Source: JAVBME01 sp031552765 (GTDB lineage: Bacteria; Bacillota; Negativicutes; Acidaminococcales; JAISLQ01). Taken from it: a DNA stretch of 64,000 bases. The notes beneath the pieces were generated by a model. It was not told the origin of the DNA and ran no database searches. It was given only the letters and a program-made list of their open reading frames with translations. The stretch covers positions 78,119-142,118 of the forward strand of contig JAVBME010000005.1 in NCBI GenBank assembly GCA_031552765.1. Reading direction: 5' to 3'. This document shows positions 1-9,086 of the stretch, piece by piece; positions within the stretch are counted from its first letter, which is position 1, and each line of letters opens with the position of its first letter. The position numbers and the translations under genes are program-made.

Positions 1-833
1 GGGCGCACGCCGACAATAACGTAGATATACAGGAATTCATGATCATGCCGGTAGGCGCGGACTGCTTTGCCGAGGCCCTGCGCATGAATGCGGAAATTTA
101 TCACACGCTCAAAAGCGTACTGCACAGCAAAAAACTGAGCGCGGCTATTGGCGATGAGGGCGGTTTCGCGCCCAACCTAAAATCCAACGAAGAGGCTTTG
201 GCGGTCATCGTCGAGGCGGTAAAAAAGGCCGGCTACAAGCCGGGCAAAGACATCGTGCTGGCGCTCGACGTAGCGGCCAGCGAAATGTACGACGCTAAAG
301 CGAAAAAATACCGTTTTGCCGGTGAGAAAAAAGAATTTACTTCTGCTCAACTGGTCGAATATTACGCCGCTTTGGTAGCCAAGTATCCGATAGTTTCCAT
401 CGAAGACGGCCTGGCGGAAGACGACTGGACGGGCTGGTCAGCTCTGACTAAGAAACTGGGCGGCAAGATCCAACTGGTGGGCGACGACCTTTTTGTCACC
501 AACGTTACACGTTTGGCTGAGGGTATAAAAAAAGGCGTAGCCAATTCCATACTCATCAAAGTAAACCAAATAGGCACGCTCACCGAAACGCTTGACGCCA
601 TCGAAATGGCCAAGCGCGCCGGTTATACCGCCGTAATATCCCACCGCTCGGGCGAGACGGAAGACTCGACCATCGCCGACATCGCCGTCGCGGTCAACGC
701 CGGGCAAATCAAGACCGGCGCTCCGGCCAGAAGCGACCGCGTCGCCAAATACAACCAACTGCTGCGTATCGAAGACGCCCTGGGCGGCGCGGCGAAATAC
801 AGGGGAAAAGATGTTTTTTACAATATAAAATGA
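1..833 (+). CDS. eno: Enolase, C-terminal part (cut by window edge)
   Basis: Enolase interconverts 2-phosphoglycerate and phosphoenolpyruvate in glycolysis. The reading frame is open to the left edge (first full codon at base 3) and enters at the conserved AHADNNVDIQEFMIMP segment, so roughly the first third of the protein is outside the window. Visible enolase motifs include GDEGGFAPN, the metal-site Asp in LALDVAASE, SIEDGLAEDDW, LVGDDLFVTN, the catalytic Lys in ILIKVNQIGT, and SHRSGETED near the end. A strong terminator follows directly, so eno ends its transcription unit. Identification is secure; only the N-terminus is unseen. Confidence 0.97.
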   Translation, partial: AHADNNVDIQEFMIMPVGADCFAEALRMNAEIYHTLKSVLHSKKLSAAIGDEGGFAPNLKSNEEALAVIVEAVKKAGYKPGKDIVLALDVAASEMYDAKAKKYRFAGEKKEFTSAQLVEYYAALVAKYPIVSIEDGLAEDDWTGWSALTKKLGGKIQLVGDDLFVTNVTRLAEGIKKGVANSILIKVNQIGTLTETLDAIEMAKRAGYTAVISHRSGETEDSTIADIAVAVNAGQIKTGAPARSDRVAKYNQLLRIEDALGGAAKYRGKDVFYNIK

Positions 834-839
834 TTGCTG

Positions 840-877
840 AACCCCGCTTTGGCTTTATGAGCTGAAGCGGGGTTTTA
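840..877 (+). terminator. Rho-independent terminator after eno
   Basis: An inverted repeat ACCCCGCTT / AAGCGGGGT with a 15-base loop is followed by TTTTATAT. It starts seven bases after the eno stop. The roughly 140 bases from here to the next promoter show no gene or clear signal. Confidence 0.85.
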
Positions 878-1014
878 TATACGGACAAAATCCTCTTTGT
901 GTCATATCCAGCATTTGTGTATACCCGGAGGGTGACTCTGGCGATAGGTAACAGATGAGCCCCAAAAGCTTTAGCAGGTTTTGTAATGTTTGGCAAAATA
1001 TATTTGAAATGCAT

Positions 1015-1043
1015 TTGACATTTGTAAACATATCTGCTAAGAT
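1015..1043 (+). promoter_or_regulatory. Sigma-70-type promoter for the aro operon
   Basis: TTGACA at 1015-1020 and TAAGAT at 1038-1043 are separated by 17 bases. A TGC extension precedes the -10 box. Transcription would begin near 1050, at the start of the T-box leader. Confidence 0.75.
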
Positions 1044-1049
1044 AAATAC

Positions 1050-1316
1050 AATTTAAACAGCAAATGCTATGACAAAAGACAAGTAAGGCGGTACTGGCCT
1101 AAAGAGAGCCGTTGGCTGGTGGGAAACGGCGCGAGGTACTTTCCTGAATACACTTTTCGAGCAGCCTGCTCAAACTCTTTTAAAGAGCGAGGCCAGGCCG
1201 GTCGCCTACGTTAACAGGCTGGGATATCGCGTCAAGCCGTATCCGAGAAGAGTGGCTGCTGCAAAAAGGGTGGTACCGCGGGAAAATCCCGTCCCTTTGG
1301 ACAGGGCTTTTTTTAT
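1050..1316 (+). promoter_or_regulatory. T-box riboswitch upstream of aroF, probable Tyr specifier
   Basis: This leader RNA senses uncharged tRNA and chooses between terminator and antiterminator. The hallmark T-box AGGGTGGTACCGCG lies at 1267-1280; its TGGT bulge can pair with the ACCA end of tRNA. Stem I carries the S-turn strands AGTA (5' side, in CAAGTAAGG) and GAA (3' side, in CCTGAATAC). The codon after GAA is TAC (1149-1151), which reads tyrosine. The terminator is near 1288-1314 (CCC-GTCC/GGAC-A-GGG, then T8). A Tyr specifier fits the genes that follow (DAHP synthase and prephenate dehydrogenase). The T-box call is firm; the specifier was read by eye. Confidence 0.93.
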
Positions 1317-1360
1317 TTGCTGGAAAAATAAATAAACGTCAAAGAAAGTAGGATGGTAGA

Positions 1361-2383
1361 ATGGTAGTAGTAATGCAAACGGGCGCGGATAAGGCGTTCA
1401 TTGAAAAAGTGATCAATACGATACGCGAGGCCGGCCTCGATACGCATGTATCGAGCGGCGAGGCCAAAACGATCATCGGCATCGTCGGCGACAAGACAAA
1501 ACTGGCCGGTATTGAGTTTGCAGCATTTGCCGGCGTGGAAAAAGTACTGGCGGTCACGGCCAGCTACAAGCGGGTCAACCGCGAGTTTACCGGCGGCGCC
1601 CGGGTAGTGGATGTCGGCGGCGTTCCTATCGGCGACGGTTCTGTAGTAGTGATGGCGGGTCCCTGTGCGGTAGAAAGCATGCAGCAGCTCATGGAGTCTG
1701 CGTGGGCGGTAAAAGAAAACGGCGCGCAGTTTTTGCGCGGCGGCGCTTTTAAACCGCGCACCTCCCCCTACTCTTTTCAGGGTCTGGAGGAAGAAGGGCT
1801 GAAAATGCTGTCGGCGGCAGCCAAAGAAACCGGTCTGAAAATAGTGACCGAAGTGATGGACGTGCAAAATGTAGACCTTATAGCAAAGCACGCCGATATG
1901 CTGCAAATAGGCGCGCGCAATATGCAAAACTTTCACCTCCTGCGCGCGGTAGGGCGCTGCGGCAAGCCGGTGCTGTTAAAGCGCGGCCTGGCGGCTACGA
2001 TAGATGAATGGCTCAACGCCGCGGAATATATAGCGGCGGAAGGCAACACCGGCATAGTGCTGTGCGAGCGCGGTATCAGGACTTTTGAGACCTATACCAG
2101 AAATACGCTCGACCTCTCGGCGATAGTGGCGGTAAAGACTTTGAGCAATCTGCCCATCATAGTAGACCCCAGCCACGGCACCGGCCTGAGGAACATGGTA
2201 AAACCAATGTCGGTGGCAGCAGTAGCGGCCGGCGCGGACGGCTTGATGGTAGAGGTGCACCCTGACCCGGCGCGGGCGCTGTCCGACGGGCCGCAGTCTC
2301 TGAACCCGCCGGATTTTGGCAGGCTGATGAAAGAAGTAGAGAAAATAGCCGCTTTTCGAAGGGAGTTTGATTTGGCGCAATGA
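1361..2383 (+). CDS. aroF: 3-deoxy-7-phosphoheptulonate (DAHP) synthase, type I-beta with N-terminal ferredoxin-like domain
   Basis: This enzyme condenses phosphoenolpyruvate and erythrose 4-phosphate, the first step of aromatic amino-acid synthesis. At 340 residues it matches the Thermotoga-type enzyme. Residues 1-70 form the ferredoxin-like regulatory domain and the rest is the TIM barrel. GPCAVES (100-106), KPRTSPYSFQG and DPSHGTG (about 269-275) are the PEP, sugar-phosphate and metal motifs. In that family the N-terminal domain mediates feedback inhibition, often by Tyr, which would agree with the Tyr-type T-box upstream. The ATG at 1361 is preceded by an AGGA-containing site. The stop overlaps the tyrA start (ATGA), implying translational coupling. 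Confidence 0.95.
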   Translation: MVVVMQTGADKAFIEKVINTIREAGLDTHVSSGEAKTIIGIVGDKTKLAGIEFAAFAGVEKVLAVTASYKRVNREFTGGARVVDVGGVPIGDGSVVVMAGPCAVESMQQLMESAWAVKENGAQFLRGGAFKPRTSPYSFQGLEEEGLKMLSAAAKETGLKIVTEVMDVQNVDLIAKHADMLQIGARNMQNFHLLRAVGRCGKPVLLKRGLAATIDEWLNAAEYIAAEGNTGIVLCERGIRTFETYTRNTLDLSAIVAVKTLSNLPIIVDPSHGTGLRNMVKPMSVAAVAAGADGLMVEVHPDPARALSDGPQSLNPPDFGRLMKEVEKIAAFRREFDLAQ

Positions 2384-3267
2384 CAAAAACAAACATTTTG
2401 ATCATTGGCTTAGGGCTTATCGGCGGTTCTATCGCTAAAACGCTCGCTGCCCGCGGTAGCGGCGACTACCGCATATTGGCCGCCGCCCGCAACCAGCAAG
2501 TACTGGATAAAGCGCAGGCCGCCGGCTGGATAGAAAAAGGCTGGCTGGATATGAAACAGGCGGCAAAATATGCCGATATAGCGATATTGTGCGTGCCGGT
2601 ATGCAGTATGGCCAGCGTGGTGAAAAATATAGCGCCAGTCATGCCGCAAGGCAGCGTCATAACAGATGTGGGCAGCGTCAAGGGCTTTTTGCTCGACAAG
2701 CTGACCGGGCTTTTGCCGCCGGGCGTCAGTTATGTGGCCGCCCATCCTATGGCCGGCTCGGAAAAAAGCGGCCTTGATGCGGCGGAAGCTGGACTTTTTA
2801 ACGGGCGTCCTTTTGTTGTCATACCGGCTCCCGGCGCGCCGCAGGAGGCGGTGGGCAAGGTGCTGGGACTGGCTGCCGCGCTGGAAGCGAAAGTCATCAA
2901 GATGCCTGGCGACAGGCACGATATGGCTGTCGGCATGATAAGCCACATGCCGCACGTGGTGGCAGCCGGCCTGATGCTGGCCGCCGCCGGGGACAAGGCG
3001 GCCGTGGAGGCCAAAGAGCTGGCGGCGGGGTGTTTTCGCGATATGACCCGGGTGGCCAGCGCGGATGTGAGGATGTGGACTGATATCTGCCTGACCAATA
3101 AAAACGCCATAGCCAGCCAATACGAAAAATTGAGGATAATACTGGACGAAGCTATAGAACGCATCAAGGCGGGCGATGAACCATGGATAGAAGGATTTTT
3201 TACCAAAGCGCGGGATAAACGCGCAGATTTTGGTTTATCTTCGTCGGCAAAGGGAGAGGCTGAATAG
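2380..3267 (+). CDS. tyrA: Prephenate dehydrogenase
   Basis: It oxidatively decarboxylates prephenate to 4-hydroxyphenylpyruvate with NAD(P), the committed step to tyrosine. The N-terminal Rossmann motif GLGLIGGSIAKTL and the active-site segment AAHPMAGSEKSG identify it. At 295 residues it is the plain catalytic form, with no chorismate mutase or ACT domain visible at either end. The start ATG overlaps the aroF stop by four bases. Its place second in the operon makes Tyr the likely main output controlled by the leader. Confidence 0.95.
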   Translation: MTKTNILIIGLGLIGGSIAKTLAARGSGDYRILAAARNQQVLDKAQAAGWIEKGWLDMKQAAKYADIAILCVPVCSMASVVKNIAPVMPQGSVITDVGSVKGFLLDKLTGLLPPGVSYVAAHPMAGSEKSGLDAAEAGLFNGRPFVVIPAPGAPQEAVGKVLGLAAALEAKVIKMPGDRHDMAVGMISHMPHVVAAGLMLAAAGDKAAVEAKELAAGCFRDMTRVASADVRMWTDICLTNKNAIASQYEKLRIILDEAIERIKAGDEPWIEGFFTKARDKRADFGLSSSAKGEAE

Positions 3268-3270
3268 GTT

Positions 3271-4578
3271 ATGATAGTAAATGGTATGACAAAATCATTG
3301 CGGGGCACTGTCAACGTCCCCGGCGACAAATCCATTTCCCACCGCAGCATCATGCTGGGCGCGCTGGCGGAGGGGGAGACCTGCGTCAGCGGTTTTTTGC
3401 CCGGAGAGGACTGTCTGTCGACTATAGACTGTTTCCGGCGGCTGGGAGTGGATATAAAGCATAATGGCGACACTGTGAAAATAAAAGGCGTAGGCCTGTA
3501 TGGTCTGAAAAAGCCGGAAAAATCCCTTTATGTGGGTAACTCCGGGACTACGATCAGGCTGATGAGCGGTATTTTGGCCGCACAAAACTTCATCAGCGCG
3601 ATCGACGGGGACGAATCCATACGTAAACGCCCGATGAACAGGGTGATACAGCCGCTTTCCGCTATGGGGGCCCTTATCTTTTCCCAGGCCGGCGGAAGGG
3701 CGCCGCTGGTCTTCCGCCCGGCGGACGGTTTGTCCGGCGGTTTGCAGGAAATACAGGTAGCCAGCGCCCAAGTGAAGTCGGCCCTGCTTCTGGCCGGTCT
3801 GTACAGCAAAAATCCGGTGACGGTAAAAGAGCCTATGTTGTCGCGCGACCACACCGAGCGCATGCTGGAAGACTTTGGCGCAAAGCTGGTATATAACGAT
3901 GACGGCAGTATAACTTTGCCGGTCGGGCAAAAACTCAAAGCCCGCACGGTCAAAGTGCCGGGGGATATTTCTTCGGCGGCTTTCATGCTGGCGGCGGCGG
4001 CCATTTGCCCAGGGTCGGACGTGACGGTAAAAAATGTGGGGCTCAACCCGACGCGGGCCGGCATCATCGAGGTGCTGCAAGCGATGGGCGCCGACATAAC
4101 AATAGTAAAAACCGGCAAAGGAGCCGAGCCGGTAGGCGATATAACAGTAAAATACCGCCCGCTTAAAGCGACAAGTATGATAAAAAAAGCCATGATCCCG
4201 CGTTTGATCGATGAGATACCTATTATCGCCGTATTGGCGGCGACGGCCGAAGGCGTGACAGTGATCAAAGATGCGGGTGAACTCAGGGTAAAAGAATCCG
4301 ACCGCATCAAGCTCATGGTGGATGCGCTCAAGAGTTTCGGGATAAAAGCCGAGGAACGGGAAGATGGGATGGAGATAACCGGCCAGACGCAGCCCTTTAC
4401 AGCGGTGCGTGGCCTTGAGACCGCCGGTGACCACCGGCTGGCCATGTCTTTTGCCGTGGCCGGGCTTAGGGCGGAAAGCACAACTTTTTTTGCCAATGAC
4501 AGTTGCATAGCGGTGTCTTACCCGCAGTTTGCCGCCCAGCTAGCCTGTTTGGGCGCGGATTTGAGAGAAGGGGTGTAA
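3271..4578 (+). CDS. aroA: 3-phosphoshikimate 1-carboxyvinyltransferase (EPSP synthase)
   Basis: It transfers the enolpyruvyl group of PEP to shikimate 3-phosphate. Its 435 residues are standard for the family. The N-terminal PGDKSISHR motif, the PEP-binding VGNSGTTIRLMSG motif, SAQVKSALLLAGL, and KESDRIKLM near the C-terminus are all present. It starts three bases after tyrA and ends four bases before aroC, so it is inside the same transcript. Confidence 0.97.
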   Translation: MIVNGMTKSLRGTVNVPGDKSISHRSIMLGALAEGETCVSGFLPGEDCLSTIDCFRRLGVDIKHNGDTVKIKGVGLYGLKKPEKSLYVGNSGTTIRLMSGILAAQNFISAIDGDESIRKRPMNRVIQPLSAMGALIFSQAGGRAPLVFRPADGLSGGLQEIQVASAQVKSALLLAGLYSKNPVTVKEPMLSRDHTERMLEDFGAKLVYNDDGSITLPVGQKLKARTVKVPGDISSAAFMLAAAAICPGSDVTVKNVGLNPTRAGIIEVLQAMGADITIVKTGKGAEPVGDITVKYRPLKATSMIKKAMIPRLIDEIPIIAVLAATAEGVTVIKDAGELRVKESDRIKLMVDALKSFGIKAEEREDGMEITGQTQPFTAVRGLETAGDHRLAMSFAVAGLRAESTTFFANDSCIAVSYPQFAAQLACLGADLREGV

Positions 4579-4581
4579 TGT

Positions 4582-5760
4582 ATGCTTAGGTTTTTGACGG
4601 CGGGCGAGTCACATGGACCGGCGCTGACGGTGATAGTGGAAGGTTTGCCCGCCGGGCTCAAAGTGGACGAAGAAGCAATAAATACTGCCCTGGCGCGACG
4701 ACAGATGGGCTACGGCCGTGGCGGGCGCATGCAGATAGAAAAAGACCGGGCCAAAGTGCTTTCCGGCATAAGGTTTGGCCTGACTTTGGGCAGCCCGGTG
4801 TCCTTGCTGATAGAAAACCGCGACTGGGAAAACTGGCGGGAAGATATGTCGGTATTCGGGCCGCCGCGTAGTGACAAAGCGGTGAACAGGCCGCGCCCCG
4901 GCCATGCCGACCTGGCCGGCGTCTGGAAATACGGCTTTGCCGACGCCAGACCGGTGTTGGAGCGGGCCAGCGCCAGGAATACGGCGGCGCGTGTGGCGGC
5001 GGGAGCTGTGGCTGGCTGCCTGCTCGACGCTTTAGGCATAAATACGGCTTCGCACGTCAGAGGCATCGGCCCGGCTGTTCTGCCTGCCGACAAAAATCCC
5101 GGCGTTGCCGAGATCGCGGCGCGCGCTTATCATTCAGATGTTTTTTGTGTTTGCCCGGAGACTGCGGCTGCCATGCGCGGCGTTATCGACCAGGCCAAAG
5201 CCGCGGGCGACAGTGTCGGCGGCGTAGTGGAAGTGGTCGTAGAGCGGCTCATACCTGGCTTAGGCAGTTATGTACACTGGGACAGGCGGCTGGATGGCCT
5301 CTTGGCCCAGGCTGTGATGTCTATCCCGGCGTTCAAAGCGGTAGAGCTAGGCGAAGGGATCGTCGCCGCCTGTAATTTCGGCAGCCGGGTGCACGACGGG
5401 ATAGTGCCGGAAAATGGCCTGGCGGCACGTGCCGGCAATAACGCCGGCGGGCTGGAGGGAGGCATGAGCAACGGACAGCCGCTGGTAGTGCGCGGCTTTA
5501 TGAAACCGATACCTACTTTGACCACAGCGCTGCCTTCGCTCGACTTTACGACAGGCGAGGCGACCGCGGCCGCGGCTGAACGCTCGGACACCTGCGCGGC
5601 GCCGGCAGCGGCGATAGTGGCCGAAGCTATGGTAAAATGGGTGCTGGCGGCGGCGGTGGTGGAAAAATTTGCCGCCGATAATATGTGCGACCTTCTAGTT
5701 TCTGTGGCTCAATATAAAGACAGGTTGCGGCAAGGGGGTTGTGGGCCTTGCGATTGGTAG
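4582..5760 (+). CDS. aroC: Chorismate synthase
   Basis: It forms chorismate from EPSP using reduced FMN. Diagnostic segments are the N-terminal GESHGPALTVIVEGLPAGL, the RPGHADLAG motif and GGMSNGQPLVVRG. The length of 392 residues is normal. The ATG at 4582 follows GAAGGGGTG. The 3' end overlaps the start of aroB, so translation of the two is probably coupled. Confidence 0.97.
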   Translation: MLRFLTAGESHGPALTVIVEGLPAGLKVDEEAINTALARRQMGYGRGGRMQIEKDRAKVLSGIRFGLTLGSPVSLLIENRDWENWREDMSVFGPPRSDKAVNRPRPGHADLAGVWKYGFADARPVLERASARNTAARVAAGAVAGCLLDALGINTASHVRGIGPAVLPADKNPGVAEIAARAYHSDVFCVCPETAAAMRGVIDQAKAAGDSVGGVVEVVVERLIPGLGSYVHWDRRLDGLLAQAVMSIPAFKAVELGEGIVAACNFGSRVHDGIVPENGLAARAGNNAGGLEGGMSNGQPLVVRGFMKPIPTLTTALPSLDFTTGEATAAAAERSDTCAAPAAAIVAEAMVKWVLAAAVVEKFAADNMCDLLVSVAQYKDRLRQGGCGPCDW

Positions 5761-6833
5761 AAGTATCTTTAGGCGAACGCAGCTACAAGGTAGCTATAGC
5801 GGGCGACGCTTTTTCCGCCTGCGCCGATTTTATAGCCGGCGGCGGGTATTCGGCCAAGGCGTTGCTGGTCACTGATGAAATGGTGGACGGGCTTTATGCC
5901 GGCGCTTTTTTGCGCGAACTGGAAAAAACCCCACTGTCTATTGCAAAAATAGCCGTCACTGTGGGTGAAGAAGCGAAAAGCCTGGCTTGGGCGGAGAAGA
6001 TTTATACGGTGGCCATAGAACATGGCCTGGATAGAAAGTCGCCGATAATAGCGCTGGGCGGAGGCGTAGTAGGCGATCTGGCCGGCTTTATAGCGGCCAC
6101 TTATATGCGCGGCGTGCCCTTCATACAGGCGCCGACAACTCTCCTTGCCCAGACGGACTCCAGCGTGGGCGGCAAGGTGGCGGTCAACCACCCGGCCGGG
6201 AAAAATATGATCGGCGCTTTTTACCAGCCGGACGCGGTATTTGCCTCTACAGACGTATTGCGCACTTTGTCGGCGCGCGATTACGCTTCCGGCCTGGCCG
6301 AGGTAGTAAAGTACGCTTGCCTGGCCGGAGAAGAATGGCTGGAATTTTTAACAGTAAATATTGAGTCCGTGTTAAAGCGGGACAGCGGAGTGCTGGAAGA
6401 AATAGTCGCGCGCTGCTGCCAGTATAAGTCCGATATCGTAGCCGAGGACGAAAAAGAAAGCGGCAAACGCATGTGGCTCAATCTGGGCCATACTTACGGT
6501 CATGCTGTCGAAGCGGCCGGCGGGTTCAGCCTGTATACGCACGGCGAAGCTGTGGCGATAGGTCTCAATGGCGCCCTGCTGCTTTCTGAGGCCATGGGTT
6601 TTGCTTTGGCAGATAAAAGGGAACAGGTGTGCGGCCTTTTATCTTCTCTGGGTCTGCCGGTACAGGCTAAAGGCCTGAGCGCTGATAAGGTTTACAAAAA
6701 TCTGCTGCACGATAAAAAAGCCCTTGACAGCAACCTACGCTGGGTGCTGCTGGAAAAAATCGGCGCCCCGATGGTCTCGCAAGACGTTCCTATTGATGTC
6801 GTGCGCCAGGTAGCGGGAAAAATCTTGCGCTGA
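5748..6833 (+). CDS. aroB: 3-dehydroquinate synthase
   Basis: It cyclises DAHP to 3-dehydroquinate with NAD and a divalent metal. The motifs GGGVVGDLAGF and PTTLLAQTDSSVGGKVAVN are diagnostic, and the metal ligands fall in NLGHTYGHAVE. I chose TTG 5748 because GGGGG (5734-5738) sits nine bases upstream. TTG 5739 directly abuts that site and is less likely; TTG 5754 is also possible. The last 13 bases of aroC are shared. aroD, aroE and aroK do not occur in the window, so the shikimate pathway genes are split in this genome. Confidence 0.95.
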   Translation: MRLVEVSLGERSYKVAIAGDAFSACADFIAGGGYSAKALLVTDEMVDGLYAGAFLRELEKTPLSIAKIAVTVGEEAKSLAWAEKIYTVAIEHGLDRKSPIIALGGGVVGDLAGFIAATYMRGVPFIQAPTTLLAQTDSSVGGKVAVNHPAGKNMIGAFYQPDAVFASTDVLRTLSARDYASGLAEVVKYACLAGEEWLEFLTVNIESVLKRDSGVLEEIVARCCQYKSDIVAEDEKESGKRMWLNLGHTYGHAVEAAGGFSLYTHGEAVAIGLNGALLLSEAMGFALADKREQVCGLLSSLGLPVQAKGLSADKVYKNLLHDKKALDSNLRWVLLEKIGAPMVSQDVPIDVVRQVAGKILR

Positions 6834-6839
6834 CATATA

Positions 6840-6869
6840 TTGACAAACCGGCTACGGGCAAAGTATAAT
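6840..6869 (+). promoter_or_regulatory. Promoter for tRNA-Gly
   Basis: A perfect TTGACA (6840-6845) and a perfect TATAAT (6864-6869) lie 18 bases apart, 24 bases before the mature tRNA 5' end. This is the best consensus promoter in the window, as expected for a stable RNA. Confidence 0.85.
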
Positions 6870-6893
6870 AATTTCGTTGCAGAATTTCGCAAT

Positions 6894-6968
6894 GCGGAAA
6901 TAGCTCAGTGGTAGAGCATCGCCTTGCCAAGGCGAGGGTCGCGAGTTCGAATCTCGTTTTCCGCTCCA
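6894..6968 (+). tRNA. tRNA-Gly (anticodon GCC)
   Basis: The acceptor stem GCGGAAA (6894-6900) pairs with TTTCCGC (6958-6964), followed by discriminator T and an encoded CCA. The anticodon stem TCGCC/GGCGA encloses the loop TTGCCAA, giving anticodon GCC at 6926-6928. The T-loop TTCGAAT is normal. It has its own promoter and terminator. Confidence 0.97.
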
Positions 6969-6976
6969 GTAAAAAA

Positions 6977-7009
6977 TCCCCCGGATAATCCGGGGTTTTA
7001 TTTTTTTTC
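6977..7009 (+). terminator. Terminator after tRNA-Gly
   Basis: CCCCGGA / TCCGGGG with loop TAA is followed by TTTTATTTTTTTT. Confidence 0.88.
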
Positions 7010-7059
7010 TAGTTTTATACGATATAAAAATAGGCAAGTTATCACAAAAGCCACTTTAC

Positions 7060-7088
7060 TTGTCTTTAATGTGTATTTGTGTTATGAT
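7060..7088 (+). promoter_or_regulatory. Promoter for tig
   Basis: TTGTCT (7060-7065) and TATGAT (7083-7088) have a 17-base spacer. The trigger factor start is 55 bases downstream, with AAAGGAGG in between. Confidence 0.65.
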
Positions 7089-7142
7089 ATTGTGAGCAGT
7101 CTGGAAAACCAGGTTTAGAATAAAAGGAGGCAGTTTTTTTTC

Positions 7143-8432
7143 ATGAATGTAACAACTGAAAGGCTGGAAGACCATAAAGTTGCTTTAAATATCACCATCC
7201 CGCAGGCGGATGTCGCCAAGGCATTCGACCGTGCCTGGAAGAATATCTCCGCCAAGGTGACCATTCCCGGCTTCAGGAAAGGCAAGGCCCCGCGCAAGAT
7301 CATCGAGCAGCGGGTCGGGCTTGAGGCTATCAAGGAAGAAGCGTTTGAACTTTTGGCCGGTAAATATTATGTAGAAGCCGTAGAACAGGAAAAAATAGAG
7401 CCTGTAAGCCAGCCTTCCGTGGATATCATCGTCATGGAAGAAGATCAGGACATGCAGTATAAAGTTACTGTGACAGTCAAGCCTGAGGTCGAACTGGGAG
7501 AATATAAAGGGCTCAAAGTGGAGAAAACCGTGCGCGAAGTCGCCGCGGCTGATATCGACGACGCCCTTGACAAACTGCGTGAGCGCAAGGCTCAAATGGT
7601 CGTGGCCGAAGGCGCCAAACTCGCCCAGGGCGATTTTGCGATCATCGACTTTGCCGGCTTTATCGACGGCCAGCCGTTTAGCGGCGGCGAAGGCAAGGGC
7701 TATCCCCTGGAGATCGGCTCGGGCAATTTTATCCCGGGTTTTGAAGAGCAGCTCATCGGCGCGGGCGCCGGGGAAGAACGCACAGTAAACGTCAGCTTCC
7801 CGGAAGAGTATTTTGCTAAAGAACTGGCCGGCAAGGCCGCCGAATTCAAAGTTACCGTGCATGACGTCAAACGCAAGCAATTGCCGGAATTGACAGACGA
7901 ATTTGTCAAGGAAAACAGTACTTTTGCCACTGTAGAAGAGTGGAAAACCGACTGCAAAAAACGCTTTGAAGAAACCGCCGCGCGCAACGCCCAGACCGAA
8001 TACGAAAACAATGTTATAAAAACGGCTGTGGAAAACGCCAAAGCTGACATTCCGAATGTGATGGTAGAGAACAAAGTTTCGGAAATAGTCGAAGATATGG
8101 CGGCCAACCTCAAAAGCCGCGGCCTGAATTTTGACGACTACCTTAAATACATCGGCAAAGACATAGCCGCGCTGCGTGAATCCTACCGCGAGAACGCCCT
8201 GGGCGATGTCCGTGCCGAGCTGGTGATGGACGCTATTATTAAAGTGGAAGACCTGAAAGTGGAAGCGGAAGAACTGGAAAAAGAAGTGGAAATGATGGCC
8301 GCCCAGTATAAAAGGCCGCTGGCCGAAGTAAAAAAAGCTTTAGTAAAATCAGGTAACATCGTAGCGGTAAACCGGGCCATCCTGCGCCGCAAAGCGGCAA
8401 GGCTGATACTCGACAGCGCTGCGAGAGAATAA
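7143..8432 (+). CDS. tig: Trigger factor, ribosome-associated chaperone and peptidyl-prolyl isomerase
   Basis: It binds the ribosome exit tunnel and helps nascent proteins fold. The ribosome-binding signature GFRKGKAP is near residues 41-48. The FKBP-like isomerase domain spans roughly 155-245 (GDFAIIDFAGFIDG, then GSGNFIPGFEEQLIG). The helical C-terminal arms follow. The 429-residue length is typical. A strong AAAGGAGG site supports ATG 7143. Its place before clpP and clpX is the usual Firmicute arrangement of protein-quality genes. Confidence 0.96.
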   Translation: MNVTTERLEDHKVALNITIPQADVAKAFDRAWKNISAKVTIPGFRKGKAPRKIIEQRVGLEAIKEEAFELLAGKYYVEAVEQEKIEPVSQPSVDIIVMEEDQDMQYKVTVTVKPEVELGEYKGLKVEKTVREVAAADIDDALDKLRERKAQMVVAEGAKLAQGDFAIIDFAGFIDGQPFSGGEGKGYPLEIGSGNFIPGFEEQLIGAGAGEERTVNVSFPEEYFAKELAGKAAEFKVTVHDVKRKQLPELTDEFVKENSTFATVEEWKTDCKKRFEETAARNAQTEYENNVIKTAVENAKADIPNVMVENKVSEIVEDMAANLKSRGLNFDDYLKYIGKDIAALRESYRENALGDVRAELVMDAIIKVEDLKVEAEELEKEVEMMAAQYKRPLAEVKKALVKSGNIVAVNRAILRRKAARLILDSAARE

Positions 8433-8464
8433 GCAATAAAAAAACTAGCAAAGAAGGTGTATGT

Positions 8465-9064
8465 ATGAGTTTTGTGCCAATAGTTGTTGAACAGTCGAAC
8501 CGTGGTGAACGCGCATACGACATCTATTCAAGACTCCTTAAAGACCGCATCGTCTTCATTGGCGGGCCTATACACGACACTATGGCCAACCTGGTCATAG
8601 CGCAACTGCTCTTTCTTGAGTCGGAAGACCCGGACAAAGATATCCATCTTTATATAAATAGCCCGGGTGGCAGCGTGACCGCGGGCCTTGCTATCTACGA
8701 CACTATGCAGTATATAAAACCGGACGTTTCCACTATTTGTATCGGTATGGCCGCCAGCATGGGAGCCTTGCTCCTTACGGCCGGCGCCAAAGAAAAACGC
8801 TACTCGCTGCCCTATTCGCGCATCATGATCCACCAGCCGCTGGGCGGTGCGCAGGGCCAGGCGACCGATATAGAGATACACGCGCGCGAGATTTTGCGCC
8901 TGCGCGATGTGGGCAATGAGATATTAGTCCGCCATACCGGGCAGTCGCTGGAAAAGATCCAGCACGATACTGAGCGTGATTACTTCATGTCCAGTGAAGC
9001 GGCGAAAGAATATGGGCTGATCGACAAAGTCGTTGAGCGGGGCGAGAAACCCGCTAAAGCGTAA
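8465..9064 (+). CDS. clpP: ATP-dependent Clp protease, proteolytic subunit
   Basis: This serine peptidase forms the double heptamer that degrades proteins fed to it by ClpX or ClpA/C. The catalytic triad is visible as Ser98 (GMAASMG), His123 (MIHQPLGG) and Asp172 (TERDYFMS). The 199 residues match the family. Start ATG 8465 follows GAAGGTG. It lies 32 bases after tig and 22 bases before clpX, so the three are probably cotranscribed. Confidence 0.97.
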   Translation: MSFVPIVVEQSNRGERAYDIYSRLLKDRIVFIGGPIHDTMANLVIAQLLFLESEDPDKDIHLYINSPGGSVTAGLAIYDTMQYIKPDVSTICIGMAASMGALLLTAGAKEKRYSLPYSRIMIHQPLGGAQGQATDIEIHAREILRLRDVGNEILVRHTGQSLEKIQHDTERDYFMSSEAAKEYGLIDKVVERGEKPAKA

Positions 9065-9086
9065 TGTCGCGGCGAGGTGAAAAGAT

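Noticed and set aside
6924..7118. A + strand open frame running through the tRNA-Gly gene
   Set aside because: It overlaps a clear tRNA and its terminator and has no ribosome site.
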